Shown in pieces: positions 35,686 through 42,430 of a stretch of 42,430 nucleotides of DNA. The stretch's first letter is position 1, and each line of letters starts with the position of its first letter. The stretch covers positions 1-42,430 of the forward strand of contig CAUJIV010000007.1 of assembly GCA_963205435.1 (NCBI GenBank), in the 5' to 3' direction. The notes beneath the pieces were generated by a model that saw nothing but the letters and a program-made list of their open reading frames with translations, made no database searches and had not been told where the DNA came from. The translations under genes were made by a program, and so were the position numbers. This stretch comes from Pseudomonadota bacterium (GTDB lineage Bacteria; Pseudomonadota; Gammaproteobacteria; Burkholderiales; Rhodocyclaceae).

Positions 35686-37476
35686 ATGAACCGCAGCCCT
35701 TCCCGCAGCCAGTGGCTGCTGCGAGTCTTCCCCTTCTTGCGCTGGCGCGCCATGGTCAATCGCGCCTCGCTGCGCGACGACGCCCTCGCCGGCCTGATCG
35801 GCGCCATCATCGTGCTGCCGCAGGGTGTCGCCTTCGCCACGCTGGCCGGCATGCCGCCGGAATACGGCCTCTACGCCGCCATGGTGCCGGCCATCGTCGG
35901 CGCGCTGTGGGGTTCGAGCTGGCACCTCGTCTCGGGGCCGACCAACGCCATCTCGCTGGTGGTGTTCGCCAGCATCAGCCCGCTCGCCGAGCCGGGCAGC
36001 GCCGACTACATCCGCCTGGTGCTGACGCTGACCTTCATGGTCGGCGTCATGCAGCTGGTGATGGGCGTGGCGCGGCTCGGCACGCTGGTGAACTTCATCT
36101 CGCACACCGTGGTGATCGGTTTCACCGCCGGCGCGGCGCTGCTCATCATCGCCAGCCAGGTGAAGAACTTCTTCGGCATCGACGTGCCGCACGGCACGAT
36201 GTTCTTCCGCATCATCCTGACCTTTTTCGCCAGCCTCGCCGACATCAAGCCCTGGGTGCTGGCCGTCGGCCTGGTCACCCTGCTCTCCGGCATGGCGGTG
36301 CGCAAGTGGCTGCCGAAGATCCCCTACATGATCGTCGCCATGCTCGCCGGCAGCCTGGCGGCGACGGCGTTCAACGCCTGGCTCGGCGCCGAGGCGACCG
36401 GCATCAAGACGCTCGGCGCCCTGCCGAGCGCCCTGCCGCCGCTGTCCTCGCCGCACTTCTCGCTCGATTCCATGCGCACCCTGGTCGGCCTGGCGCTGGC
36501 GCTGACGGCGCTGGCCCTGACCGAGGCGGTGTCGATCGCCCGCTCGATCGCCGTCAAGTCCGGCCAGCGCATCGACGGCAACCAGGAGTTCATCGGCCAG
36601 GGCCTGTCCAACCTGGTCGGCGCCTTCTTCTCCGCCTATCCCTCGTCGGGCTCGTTCAACCGCTCCGGCCTCAACTACGAGGCCGGCGCGCGCACGCCGC
36701 TGGCCGCCGTCTTCTCCGCCATCCTGCTGGTCATCGTCCTGGTGTTCGTCGCGCCGCTCGCCGCCTACCTGCCGATCGCCTCGATGGCGGCCATCCTGTT
36801 CCTCGTCGCCTGGGGTCTGTTCGACTTCCACAGCATCTCGACCATCCTGCGCACCAGCCGCGCCGAGAGCGCGGTGCTGCTGGTGACGTTGATGGCGACG
36901 CTGGTGATGCACCTGGAATTCGCCATCTTCTTCGGCATCACGCTCTCGCTGATGCTCTATCTCAACCGCACCTCGCAGCCCGGCGTGCGCGCCCTGGTGC
37001 CGAATCCGGACGACCCGCAGCGCAAGTTCCACCCCTCGCCGGGCGAGGAGGCGGAGTGCCCGCAGGCGAAGATCGTCCGCGTCGAGGGCTCGATCTACTT
37101 CGGCGCGGTCAACAGCATCGGCGAGTCGCTCGCCGACATCGCCGAGCGCTTCCCTGAGCAGAAGCATCTGCTGGTCATGGCCAAGAGCATCAATTTCGTG
37201 GACATCGCCGGCGCCGAGTTTCTGGCGCAGGAGGCGCGCCGCCGGCGCAAGGAGGGCGGGCGGCTCTACTTCTACAGCCTGCGCAGGGCCGCCGAGGAAA
37301 TGCTGGGCAAGGAACCCTTCATCGGCGAGATCGGGGGCGACGCCATCTTCCACACCAAGCGCGAGGCCATCCGCAAGATCTTCGACCGGCTCGACCGCGA
37401 CATCTGCGCCACCTGCACGCGACGCATCTTCGAGGAGTGCAAGTCGCTGCCGCCGCCGCGGCCGCCGGCAGGCTGA
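35686..37476 (+). CDS. SulP-family anion transporter with STAS domain and cysteine tail
   Basis: A 596-residue inner-membrane transporter of the SLC26/SulP family (sulfate, bicarbonate or other anions). The membrane part includes ALAGLIGAIIVLPQGVAFATLAGMPPEYGLY, the SulP signature, and YPSSGSFNRSGLNYEAGARTP. The cytoplasmic STAS domain (about 455-560) has RVEGSIYFGAVNSI and SINFVDIAGAEFL. Unusually, the C-terminus carries C574, C577 and C585 (CATCTRRIFEEC), a CxxC plus Cys that could bind metal or sense redox state. The gene is divergent from the hyf-like operon across a 274-bp gap containing the shared -10 palindrome; TAATAT at 35655 is a closer alternative promoter element. Confidence 0.93.
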   Translation: MNRSPSRSQWLLRVFPFLRWRAMVNRASLRDDALAGLIGAIIVLPQGVAFATLAGMPPEYGLYAAMVPAIVGALWGSSWHLVSGPTNAISLVVFASISPLAEPGSADYIRLVLTLTFMVGVMQLVMGVARLGTLVNFISHTVVIGFTAGAALLIIASQVKNFFGIDVPHGTMFFRIILTFFASLADIKPWVLAVGLVTLLSGMAVRKWLPKIPYMIVAMLAGSLAATAFNAWLGAEATGIKTLGALPSALPPLSSPHFSLDSMRTLVGLALALTALALTEAVSIARSIAVKSGQRIDGNQEFIGQGLSNLVGAFFSAYPSSGSFNRSGLNYEAGARTPLAAVFSAILLVIVLVFVAPLAAYLPIASMAAILFLVAWGLFDFHSISTILRTSRAESAVLLVTLMATLVMHLEFAIFFGITLSLMLYLNRTSQPGVRALVPNPDDPQRKFHPSPGEEAECPQAKIVRVEGSIYFGAVNSIGESLADIAERFPEQKHLLVMAKSINFVDIAGAEFLAQEARRRRKEGGRLYFYSLRRAAEEMLGKEPFIGEIGGDAIFHTKREAIRKIFDRLDRDICATCTRRIFEECKSLPPPRPPAG

Positions 37477-37543
37477 GGGCTCCGCCGCGCGCCGCCGCGC
37501 TTTGCGCTATGCTGGCGCCACTCCATCCTTCGCGCGCGACGCC

Positions 37544-38098
37544 ATGGGCCACCGCCTCTCGAAAATCTACACACGCACCGGCGACGACGGCAGCACCGGG
37601 CTGGCCGACGGCTCGCGCGTGGCCAAGGACTCCGCCCGCATCGCCGCGCTCGGCGAGCTCGACGAGCTGAATTCGGCCGTCGGCCTGCTGCTCGCCGAGG
37701 AGCTGCCGCAGGAGGTGCGCGAGCTGCTCACCGGCGTCCAGCACGACCTCTTCGACCTCGGCGGCGAGATGGCGATTCCCGGCTCGACCCTGCTCGACGC
37801 GCGCAGCGTCGGCGAGCTGGAGCGGGCGATCGACCGCCACAACGCGGAACTCGGCCCGCTCAAGGAATTCATCCTGCCCGGCGGCACGCGCGCCGCGGCT
37901 CTGGCCCACCTGGCGCGCAGCGTCTGCCGCCGCGCCGAGCGCCGCCTCGTCGCGCTGGCCGCCGTCGAGGCCGTCGGCGAGACCGGCCGCCAGTATCTCA
38001 ACCGCCTCTCGGACCTGCTGTTCGTGCTCGGGCGCGGCCTCAACCGCGCCGCCGGCCGCGGCGACGTGCTCTGGCAGAAGCGGCGCGAGCGCGGCTAG
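37544..38098 (+). CDS. Cob(I)yrinic acid a,c-diamide adenosyltransferase (PduO type)
   Basis: A 184-residue ATP:cob(I)alamin adenosyltransferase that makes coenzyme B12 in the cytoplasm. The N-terminal ATP loop is TRTGDDGSTGLADGSRVAKD; conserved helical motifs are RSVCRRAERR and YLNRLSDLLFVLGR. The start at 37544 (MGHRLSKIYTRTGD) is the family start; an ATG at 37502 would add 14 residues. No cob gene or riboswitch is seen beside it. Its TAG stop is in the tetranucleotide CTAG shared with the convergent cyclic-nucleotide-binding gene (stops overlap). Confidence 0.94.
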   Translation: MGHRLSKIYTRTGDDGSTGLADGSRVAKDSARIAALGELDELNSAVGLLLAEELPQEVRELLTGVQHDLFDLGGEMAIPGSTLLDARSVGELERAIDRHNAELGPLKEFILPGGTRAAALAHLARSVCRRAERRLVALAAVEAVGETGRQYLNRLSDLLFVLGRGLNRAAGRGDVLWQKRRERG

Positions 38099-38616
38099 AC
38101 CGATTCGATGGTGGCGTTGCCGTCGACCAGCTTGCCGCTGGCGACGCGCAGGCGCTGCGAGAGCAGCAGGATCAGCTCGATCAGCAGCTTGTTGCCGAAG
38201 CGCGGATCCTCGGCGATGATGCGCGACAGCCCGTCGCGGTCGAGCACGGCGAACAGCGTCTCCTCCAGCGCGATGCAGGAGGCGAAGCGCGGCTCGCCGT
38301 CGATCATCGACATCTCGCCGAGGGTCCTGCCCGCCCCCGCCACGCCGATGCGCTGCGGCAGTCCCTCGGGGTCGCGCCGCACGATCTCGCACTTGCCGTC
38401 GATCAGCAGCAGCATGAAGTCGCCCTGTTCGCCCTCGCGGATCAGCGCGCTGCCGGCCGGCGCCCGGTAGCAGCGCAGGTGCGGCGCCAGCCGCGCGATC
38501 TCGTCGCGCTCGAAGTCCTCGAACAGGCGGATGTGCTCGATGCTGCCGAGCAGGCGATCGACGAAGCTGGTCGCGTCGCCGATATGGGTGAGCCCGGCGA
38601 ACGGCGGCGCGCTCAC
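38095..38616 (-). CDS. Stand-alone cyclic-nucleotide-binding-domain protein
   Basis: A 173-residue protein with a single cNMP-binding (Crp-type beta-roll) domain from about residue 25 to 150: FERDEIARLAPHLRCYRAPAG, LIREGEQGDFMLLLIDG, LGEMSMIDGEPRFASCIA. There is no helix-turn-helix after it, so it is not a Crp-like activator; it ends with ELILLLSQRLRVASGKL. The phosphate-binding cassette has GEMSMIDGEPRFAS, but Ala/Thr pairs typical of cAMP binders are not fully present, so ligand binding is uncertain. GTG start at 38616 overlaps the aroG stop (GTGA), coupling it to DAHP synthase. Confidence 0.9.
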   Translation of the reverse strand: MSAPPFAGLTHIGDATSFVDRLLGSIEHIRLFEDFERDEIARLAPHLRCYRAPAGSALIREGEQGDFMLLLIDGKCEIVRRDPEGLPQRIGVAGAGRTLGEMSMIDGEPRFASCIALEETLFAVLDRDGLSRIIAEDPRFGNKLLIELILLLSQRLRVASGKLVDGNATIESV

Positions 38617-39752
38617 TCGCTGTCCGGCTGCGCCAGGCGGCGCTGGCGCACCGCCTCGGCCAGCAGCTCGAGCAGGGCGGCGGAATCCTCCCAGCCGAGG
38701 CAGGCATCGGTGATGCTGCGGCCGTACTCGAGCGGGCGGCCCGGCGCCAGGTCCTGGCGGCCCTCCTTCAGGTGCGACTCGACCATGACGCCGAAGATGC
38801 GGCCATCGCCGGCGGCGATCTGCGCGGCGACGTCGCGCCCCGCCTCGATCTGGCGCCTGAAGTCCTTCCGGCTGTTGCCGTGCGAGAAGTCGATCATGAC
38901 GCGCGCCGCCAGCCCGGCGGCGGCGAGCTCGCGGCAGGCGCGCTCGACGCTGGCGGCGTCGTAGTTCGGCTCCTTGCCGCCGCGCAGGATCAGGTGGCAG
39001 TCCTCGTTGCCGTTGGTCGACACGATGGCCGAGTGGCCGGCCTTGGTCACCGAGAGGAAATGGTGGCGCTGCTGCGAGGTGCGGATGGCGTCGACGGCGA
39101 TCCTGACGTTGCCGTCGGTGCCGTTCTTGAAGCCGACCGGGCAGGACAGGCCCGAGGCCAGCTCGCGGTGCACCTGCGACTCGGTGGTGCGCGCGCCGAT
39201 GGCGCCCCAGCTGACCAGGTCGGCGATGTACTGCGGCGTGATCATGTCGAGGAACTCGGTCGCCGCCGGCAGTCCCATCTCGTTGAGCTTCACCAGCAGC
39301 CCGCGCGCCAGGCGCAGGCCGTCGTTGATGCTGAAGCTGCCGTCCATGCGCGGATCGTTGATGAGGCCCTTCCAGCCCACCGTGGTGCGCGGCTTCTCGA
39401 AATAGACGCGCATCACCACCAGCAGGTCGGCGGCCAGGCGCTCGGCCTCGGCGCGCAGCAGCCGCGCGTACTCGACGGCGGCATCGACGTCGTGCACCGA
39501 GCAGGGCCCGATCACCACGACCAGGCGGTCGTCGGCGCCGTGCAGGATGCGGTGGATCTCGTGGCGCGTGCGGAAGGTGGTGTCGATGGCCGCCGGCGAC
39601 GCCGGGAAGTCGCGCAGCAGGCGGGCCGGCGGCGCCACCTCGCTGATGTCGCGGATGCGCACGTCGTCGGTGACCGAGCGCGGATAGTCGGGCGCGTTCC
39701 GGGCGCGGGCGGACGGAACGCTGGCCTGGTGGAGCTTGCCGGGGGCTTTCAT
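38613..39752 (-). CDS. aroG: 3-Deoxy-7-phosphoheptulonate synthase, class I
   Basis: A 379-residue DAHP synthase (AroF/G/H type), joining phosphoenolpyruvate and erythrose 4-phosphate as the first step of aromatic amino acid synthesis. The signature GPCSVHD, MRVYFEKPRTTVGWKG, TEFLDMITPQYIADLVSWGAIGART and the metal-site SHGNSRKDF and EDC-containing GNEDCHLILRGG are present. The length and N-terminal extension (from DDVRIRDISEV) match feedback-inhibited enzymes; which amino acid inhibits it cannot be read. It is cotranscribed with the cyclic-nucleotide-binding gene. A TAAAAT (39790-39785, minus strand) may be its -10. Confidence 0.96.
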   Translation of the reverse strand: MKAPGKLHQASVPSARARNAPDYPRSVTDDVRIRDISEVAPPARLLRDFPASPAAIDTTFRTRHEIHRILHGADDRLVVVIGPCSVHDVDAAVEYARLLRAEAERLAADLLVVMRVYFEKPRTTVGWKGLINDPRMDGSFSINDGLRLARGLLVKLNEMGLPAATEFLDMITPQYIADLVSWGAIGARTTESQVHRELASGLSCPVGFKNGTDGNVRIAVDAIRTSQQRHHFLSVTKAGHSAIVSTNGNEDCHLILRGGKEPNYDAASVERACRELAAAGLAARVMIDFSHGNSRKDFRRQIEAGRDVAAQIAAGDGRIFGVMVESHLKEGRQDLAPGRPLEYGRSITDACLGWEDSAALLELLAEAVRQRRLAQPDSE

Positions 39753-39814
39753 GGCTTTCGTGGCGGAATGGGCTGCAACGCGCCATTTTAGCGCATGGCC
39801 CGGCCGGTCCGCGC

Positions 39815-41260
39815 TCAGGCGGTGCCGCCGACCGTCAGGCCGTCGATGCGCAGGGTCGGCTGGCCGACGCCGACCGGCACGCTCTGGCCCTCCTTGCCGC
39901 AGGTGCCGACGCCGGGATCCAGCGCCAGGTCGTTGCCGATCATGGAGACGCGGGTCAGCGCGTCGGGGCCGTTGCCGATCAGGGTGGCGCCCTTCACCGG
40001 ATGGGTGATCTTGCCGTTCTCGATGAGATAGGCCTCGGCGGCGGAAAAGACGAACTTGCCGCTGGTGATGTCGACCTGGCCGCCGCCGAAGTTGGCGGCA
40101 TACAGGCCCTTCTTCACCGAGGCGATGATCTCCCGCGGGTCGTGCTCGCCGTTCTCCATGCAGGTGTTGGTCATGCGCGGCAGCGGCAGGTGGGCGAAGG
40201 ACTCGCGGCGGCCGTTGCCGGTCGGCGCCACGCCCATCAGGCGCGCGTTGAGCGCGTCCTGCAGGTAGCCGACGAGGATGCCGTCCTCGATCAGCACGGT
40301 GCGCCGGGTCGGGTTGCCCTCATCGTCGATGCTGAGCGAGCCGCGCCGGTTGGCCAGGCTGCCATCGTCGACCACCGTCACGCCGGGCGCCGCCACGCGC
40401 TGGCCGATGCGCCCGGCAAAGGCCGAGCTGCCCTTGCGGTTGAAGTCGCCCTCGAGGCCGTGGCCGATCGCCTCGTGCAGCAGGATGCCGGGCCAGCCGT
40501 TGCCGAGCACCACCGTCATCTCGCCGGCCGGCGCCGGCCGCGCGGCGAGGTTCACCCGCGCCTGGTGCACCGCCTGGCGCGCGTAGTCGCGCAGCACGGC
40601 GTCGCTGAAATAGGCATAGTCGAAGCGTCCGCCGCCGCCGCCCGAGCCCTGCTCGCGGCGGCCCTGCTCCTGCATGATCACCGTGATCGAGACGCGCACC
40701 AGCGGCCGCACGTCGGCGGCAAGGCGGCCGTCGGCGCGGGCGACCAGCACCACCTCATGGACGCCGGCGATGTGCGCCATCACCTCGCTGACGCGCGCAT
40801 CCTCGGCGCGGGCGAAGCCCTCCAGCCGCTCGAGCAGCTTCACCTTCTCCGTGTCCGGCAGCGAGGCGAGCGGATCGGCGGCGCCGTAGAGCGCCGGTGC
40901 CGGCCGGCCGGCGATGAGCGCCGCCGGCGCCTGCCCGCCCTGGGCGGCGATGGCGCGGGTCGCCTGCGCCGCCGACTTCAGCGCCGGCAGCGAGATCTCG
41001 TCGGAGTAGGCGAAGGCGGTCTTCTCGCCGGCGATGGCGCGCACGCCCACGCCGCTCTCGATGTTGAAGCTGCCCGACTTGACGATGCCCTCCTCCAGGC
41101 TCCATGCCTCCGAGCGGCTGTACTGGAAGTAGAGATCGGCATAGTCGAGTCGGTGGCGGCACAACTCGCCGAAGACCGTCTCGAGCTGGCGCGCGGACAG
41201 GTCGAAGGGCGCCAGCAGCCTGGATTCGGCGGTGGCAAGGGCATTCACGGGATCATTCAT
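39815..41260 (-). CDS. tldD: Metalloprotease TldD
   Basis: A 481-residue zinc metallopeptidase, exactly the length of E. coli TldD. With TldE (PmbA) it degrades unfolded short peptides and processes some leader peptides. The zinc motif is [11 protein letters not shown] (HExxxH). Other family segments are [33 protein letters not shown] and [20 protein letters not shown]. Start 41260 ([12 protein letters not shown]) gives the family length; an upstream in-frame start at 41329 is not supported. The partner pmbA is not in the window. It follows the nitrilase gene on the same strand after 129 bp. Confidence 0.97.
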   Translation of the reverse strand: MNDPVNALATAESRLLAPFDLSARQLETVFGELCRHRLDYADLYFQYSRSEAWSLEEGIVKSGSFNIESGVGVRAIAGEKTAFAYSDEISLPALKSAAQATRAIAAQGGQAPAALIAGRPAPALYGAADPLASLPDTEKVKLLERLEGFARAEDARVSEVMAHIAGVHEVVLVARADGRLAADVRPLVRVSITVIMQEQGRREQGSGGGGGRFDYAYFSDAVLRDYARQAVHQARVNLAARPAPAGEMTVVLGNGWPGILLHEAIGHGLEGDFNRKGSSAFAGRIGQRVAAPGVTVVDDGSLANRRGSLSIDDEGNPTRRTVLIEDGILVGYLQDALNARLMGVAPTGNGRRESFAHLPLPRMTNTCMENGEHDPREIIASVKKGLYAANFGGGQVDITSGKFVFSAAEAYLIENGKITHPVKGATLIGNGPDALTRVSMIGNDLALDPGVGTCGKEGQSVPVGVGQPTLRIDGLTVGGTA

Positions 41261-41293
41261 CTGTCGGGGGAAGCATTCGCGGTGCAAGGGCCA

Positions 41294-41310
41294 CCCCATT
41301 GCAGATGGGG
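41294..41310 (-). other. Small hairpin in the nitrilase-tldD gap
   Basis: CCCCAT (41294-41299) pairs with ATGGGG (41305-41310) over a 5-nt loop, in the 129-bp gap. No T run follows, so it may be a weak terminator, a pause or nothing. I see no strong promoter in the gap. Confidence 0.3.
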
Positions 41311-41389
41311 CCGCAAGCAGGGGATTCAAGGCGGCATCCGGGCGGACGCTCGAGGTGTCGCGGCGACCTGCCTGGATGATGCTCCAGCC

Positions 41390-42196
41390 TCATCGGATCC
41401 TGCGGTGCTCGAGCGCCGGCAGCGCCGCGCGTCGTTCGGCGATGCGCGCCGGGTCGATTTCCGCCAGCACCAGGCCCGGGCCCTGCGGCAGGCGGTCGAG
41501 CACGATGCCCCAGGGATCCACCAACATGCTGTCGCCCCAGGTACGCCGGCCGCTCGGATGCAGCCCGCCCTGGGCCGCGGCGAGGACGTAGCAGAGGTTC
41601 TCCACCGCCCGCGCGCGCAGCAGCAGCTCCCAGTGCGCCTGTCCCGTCGTGTGGGTGAAGGCGGCCGGCACCAGCAAAAGATCCACGCCGTCCATGGCGC
41701 GGTAGAGCTCGGGAAAGCGCAGATCGTAGCAGATCGACAGGCCGGCGCGGCCGACCGGCGAGTCGAAAGTGACCACCGTTTCGCCCGCCTCGATGGCGCG
41801 GCTCTCGTCATAGGACTCCTCGCCCTGGGTGAAGCCGAACAGGTGCATCTTGTCGTAGCGCGCCACCCGCCGCCCGGCGTCGTCATACACCAGGCAGCTG
41901 TTGCGCACCTTGTCCTCCGCCTCGGCCTCGAGCGGAATCGAGCCGCCGACCAGCCAGACCTTGTGTCGCGCCGCCGTCTCGCTCAGGAAGTCCTGCAGCG
42001 GGCCGGCGCCGTCCTTCTCACGCGCGCGGAACTTGTCTTTCTCGTCGGCGGAGATCAGCGGGAAGTATTCCGGCAGCGCCACCAGCGCCGCGCCGCGGCC
42101 GGCCGCCTCGGCAACCAGCACCCCGGCATCGCGCAGGTTTTGCGCGATCTCCGGCCCCGACACCATCTGCACCGCGGCAATCACCTTGCTGCTCAT
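41390..42196 (-). CDS. Nitrilase-family amidohydrolase (Nit1-like)
   Basis: A 268-residue carbon-nitrogen hydrolase. The catalytic triad Glu-Lys-Cys is in LPEYF, YDKMHLF and SICYDLRFPELYR. The family resemblance is to Nit1/YbeM-type enzymes, many of which deaminate an abnormal glutathione (deaminated glutathione amidase); this is an inference. Its ATG overlaps the yhdP stop (ATGA). The order yhdP-nitrilase-tldD is a common arrangement in betaproteobacteria. Confidence 0.93.
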   Translation of the reverse strand: MSSKVIAAVQMVSGPEIAQNLRDAGVLVAEAAGRGAALVALPEYFPLISADEKDKFRAREKDGAGPLQDFLSETAARHKVWLVGGSIPLEAEAEDKVRNSCLVYDDAGRRVARYDKMHLFGFTQGEESYDESRAIEAGETVVTFDSPVGRAGLSICYDLRFPELYRAMDGVDLLLVPAAFTHTTGQAHWELLLRARAVENLCYVLAAAQGGLHPSGRRTWGDSMLVDPWGIVLDRLPQGPGLVLAEIDPARIAERRAALPALEHRRIR

Positions 42197-42430
42197 GGCC
42201 CGCCCTCCTCCTTCTGCGCCGCCTGCTGCTGCAGCTTCTCCACCTTCGGGTCCTCCCAGCTGCCGGTGATGGCGTACTCGAAGGCGAACATCTGGCCGAA
42301 GGGGTCCTTCAGCAGCTTCTGCGCCACCCAGGCGGCGGCGCCGACCCCCGGGTTGGCGAGAATGGCGCCGACCGACAACGTCTCGCCGATCGCCGGCTCG
42401 ACGCCCACGCGCCGGGTTTGCGTCACCGGC
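42193..42430 (-). CDS. yhdP: YhdP family (AsmA-like) protein, C-terminal end only
   Basis: The last 78 or so residues of a protein continuing past the right edge. The tail GVEPAIGETLSVGAILANPGVGAAAWVAQKLL and DPFGQMFAFEYAITGSWEDP is typical of the C-terminus of YhdP (TIGR02099), a large AsmA-like inner-membrane-anchored protein involved in phospholipid transport to the outer membrane. Identification rests on this tail and on the position before the nitrilase and tldD genes. Confidence 0.85.
   Translation of the reverse strand, partial: PVTQTRRVGVEPAIGETLSVGAILANPGVGAAAWVAQKLLKDPFGQMFAFEYAITGSWEDPKVEKLQQQAAQKEEGGP

Noticed and set aside
35465-35689. A 74-codon plus-strand frame between the regulator and the SulP gene.
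   Set aside because: It has no ribosome site of note, Arg-rich random-looking sequence and overlaps the SulP start; more likely leader DNA.
33195-37476. A DabAB-like inorganic carbon pump, because a NuoL-like protein is near a SulP transporter.
   Set aside because: No DUF2309 (DabA) gene is present, and the NuoL-like protein is clearly HyfB within a Hyf-type set.

Overview
The window is GC-rich DNA from a bacterial chromosome with tightly packed genes and many 1-4 nt overlaps. Protein sequences and gene order (yhdP-nitrilase-tldD, glcDEF with a glycerate kinase, a fused CoA-thioester hydroxylase/reductase with a MarR regulator, pntAB) suggest a metabolically versatile betaproteobacterium, most likely Rhodocyclales (Azoarcus/Thauera relatives). 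This placement is inference from gene content; there is no rRNA or tRNA in the window. No phage, insertion sequence, CRISPR array or tRNA was seen, and no gene-free stretch exceeds 300 bases.

Left part (1-14001). The 5' part of alaS lies divergent to glpK. glpK faces a ugpB-ugpQ pair, a glycerophosphodiester scavenging theme without its ABC permease. A class III CoA-transferase and an internally duplicated membrane protein follow. Next comes an aromatic-CoA module: a fused flavin hydroxylase/Old-Yellow-Enzyme protein (salicylyl-CoA 5-hydroxylase or 2-aminobenzoyl-CoA monooxygenase/reductase type), a MarR regulator, a 4HBT thioesterase and a Rid-family protein. RhlE helicase, ferredoxin-NADP+ reductase and a fumarylacetoacetase-family hydrolase complete this part.

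Middle (14021-27925). On the minus strand are a zinc-ribbon membrane protein and pntAB, the latter ending at a 17-bp perfect hairpin. A corA transporter runs on the plus strand. A long minus-strand operon then encodes glycerate 2-kinase, glycolate oxidase GlcDEF, an acyl-CoA synthetase and a PP2C phosphatase; together these convert glycolate to glyoxylate and phosphorylate glycerate. glcE carries an in-frame 99-nt palindromic repeat insertion, and another repeat lies between glcD and glcE. An 81-residue protein with its own dyad and terminator, and a calcineurin-like phosphoesterase, sit on the plus strand.

Right part (27944-42430). The most interesting locus is a seven-gene minus-strand operon: a ribbon-helix-helix regulator followed by hyfB-hyfC-hyfE-hyfF-hyfG-hyfI-like genes. 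It encodes the membrane arm and the large/small subunits of a group 4 hydrogenase or complex I-like machine. The small subunit keeps its Fe-S ligands and the antiporter-like subunits keep their charged residues, but the large subunit has lost the NiFe-binding cysteines. No ferredoxin subunit, HyfD or maturation gene is present. It is therefore probably an ion-translocating redox complex that is not a hydrogenase. Three ATTAG/ATTAT repeats at 11-bp spacing overlap the promoter of its regulator gene. A SulP transporter with a cysteine tail is divergent from it. Then come a cobalamin adenosyltransferase, a lone cyclic-nucleotide-binding protein coupled to DAHP synthase, tldD, a nitrilase-family amidase and the 3' end of yhdP.
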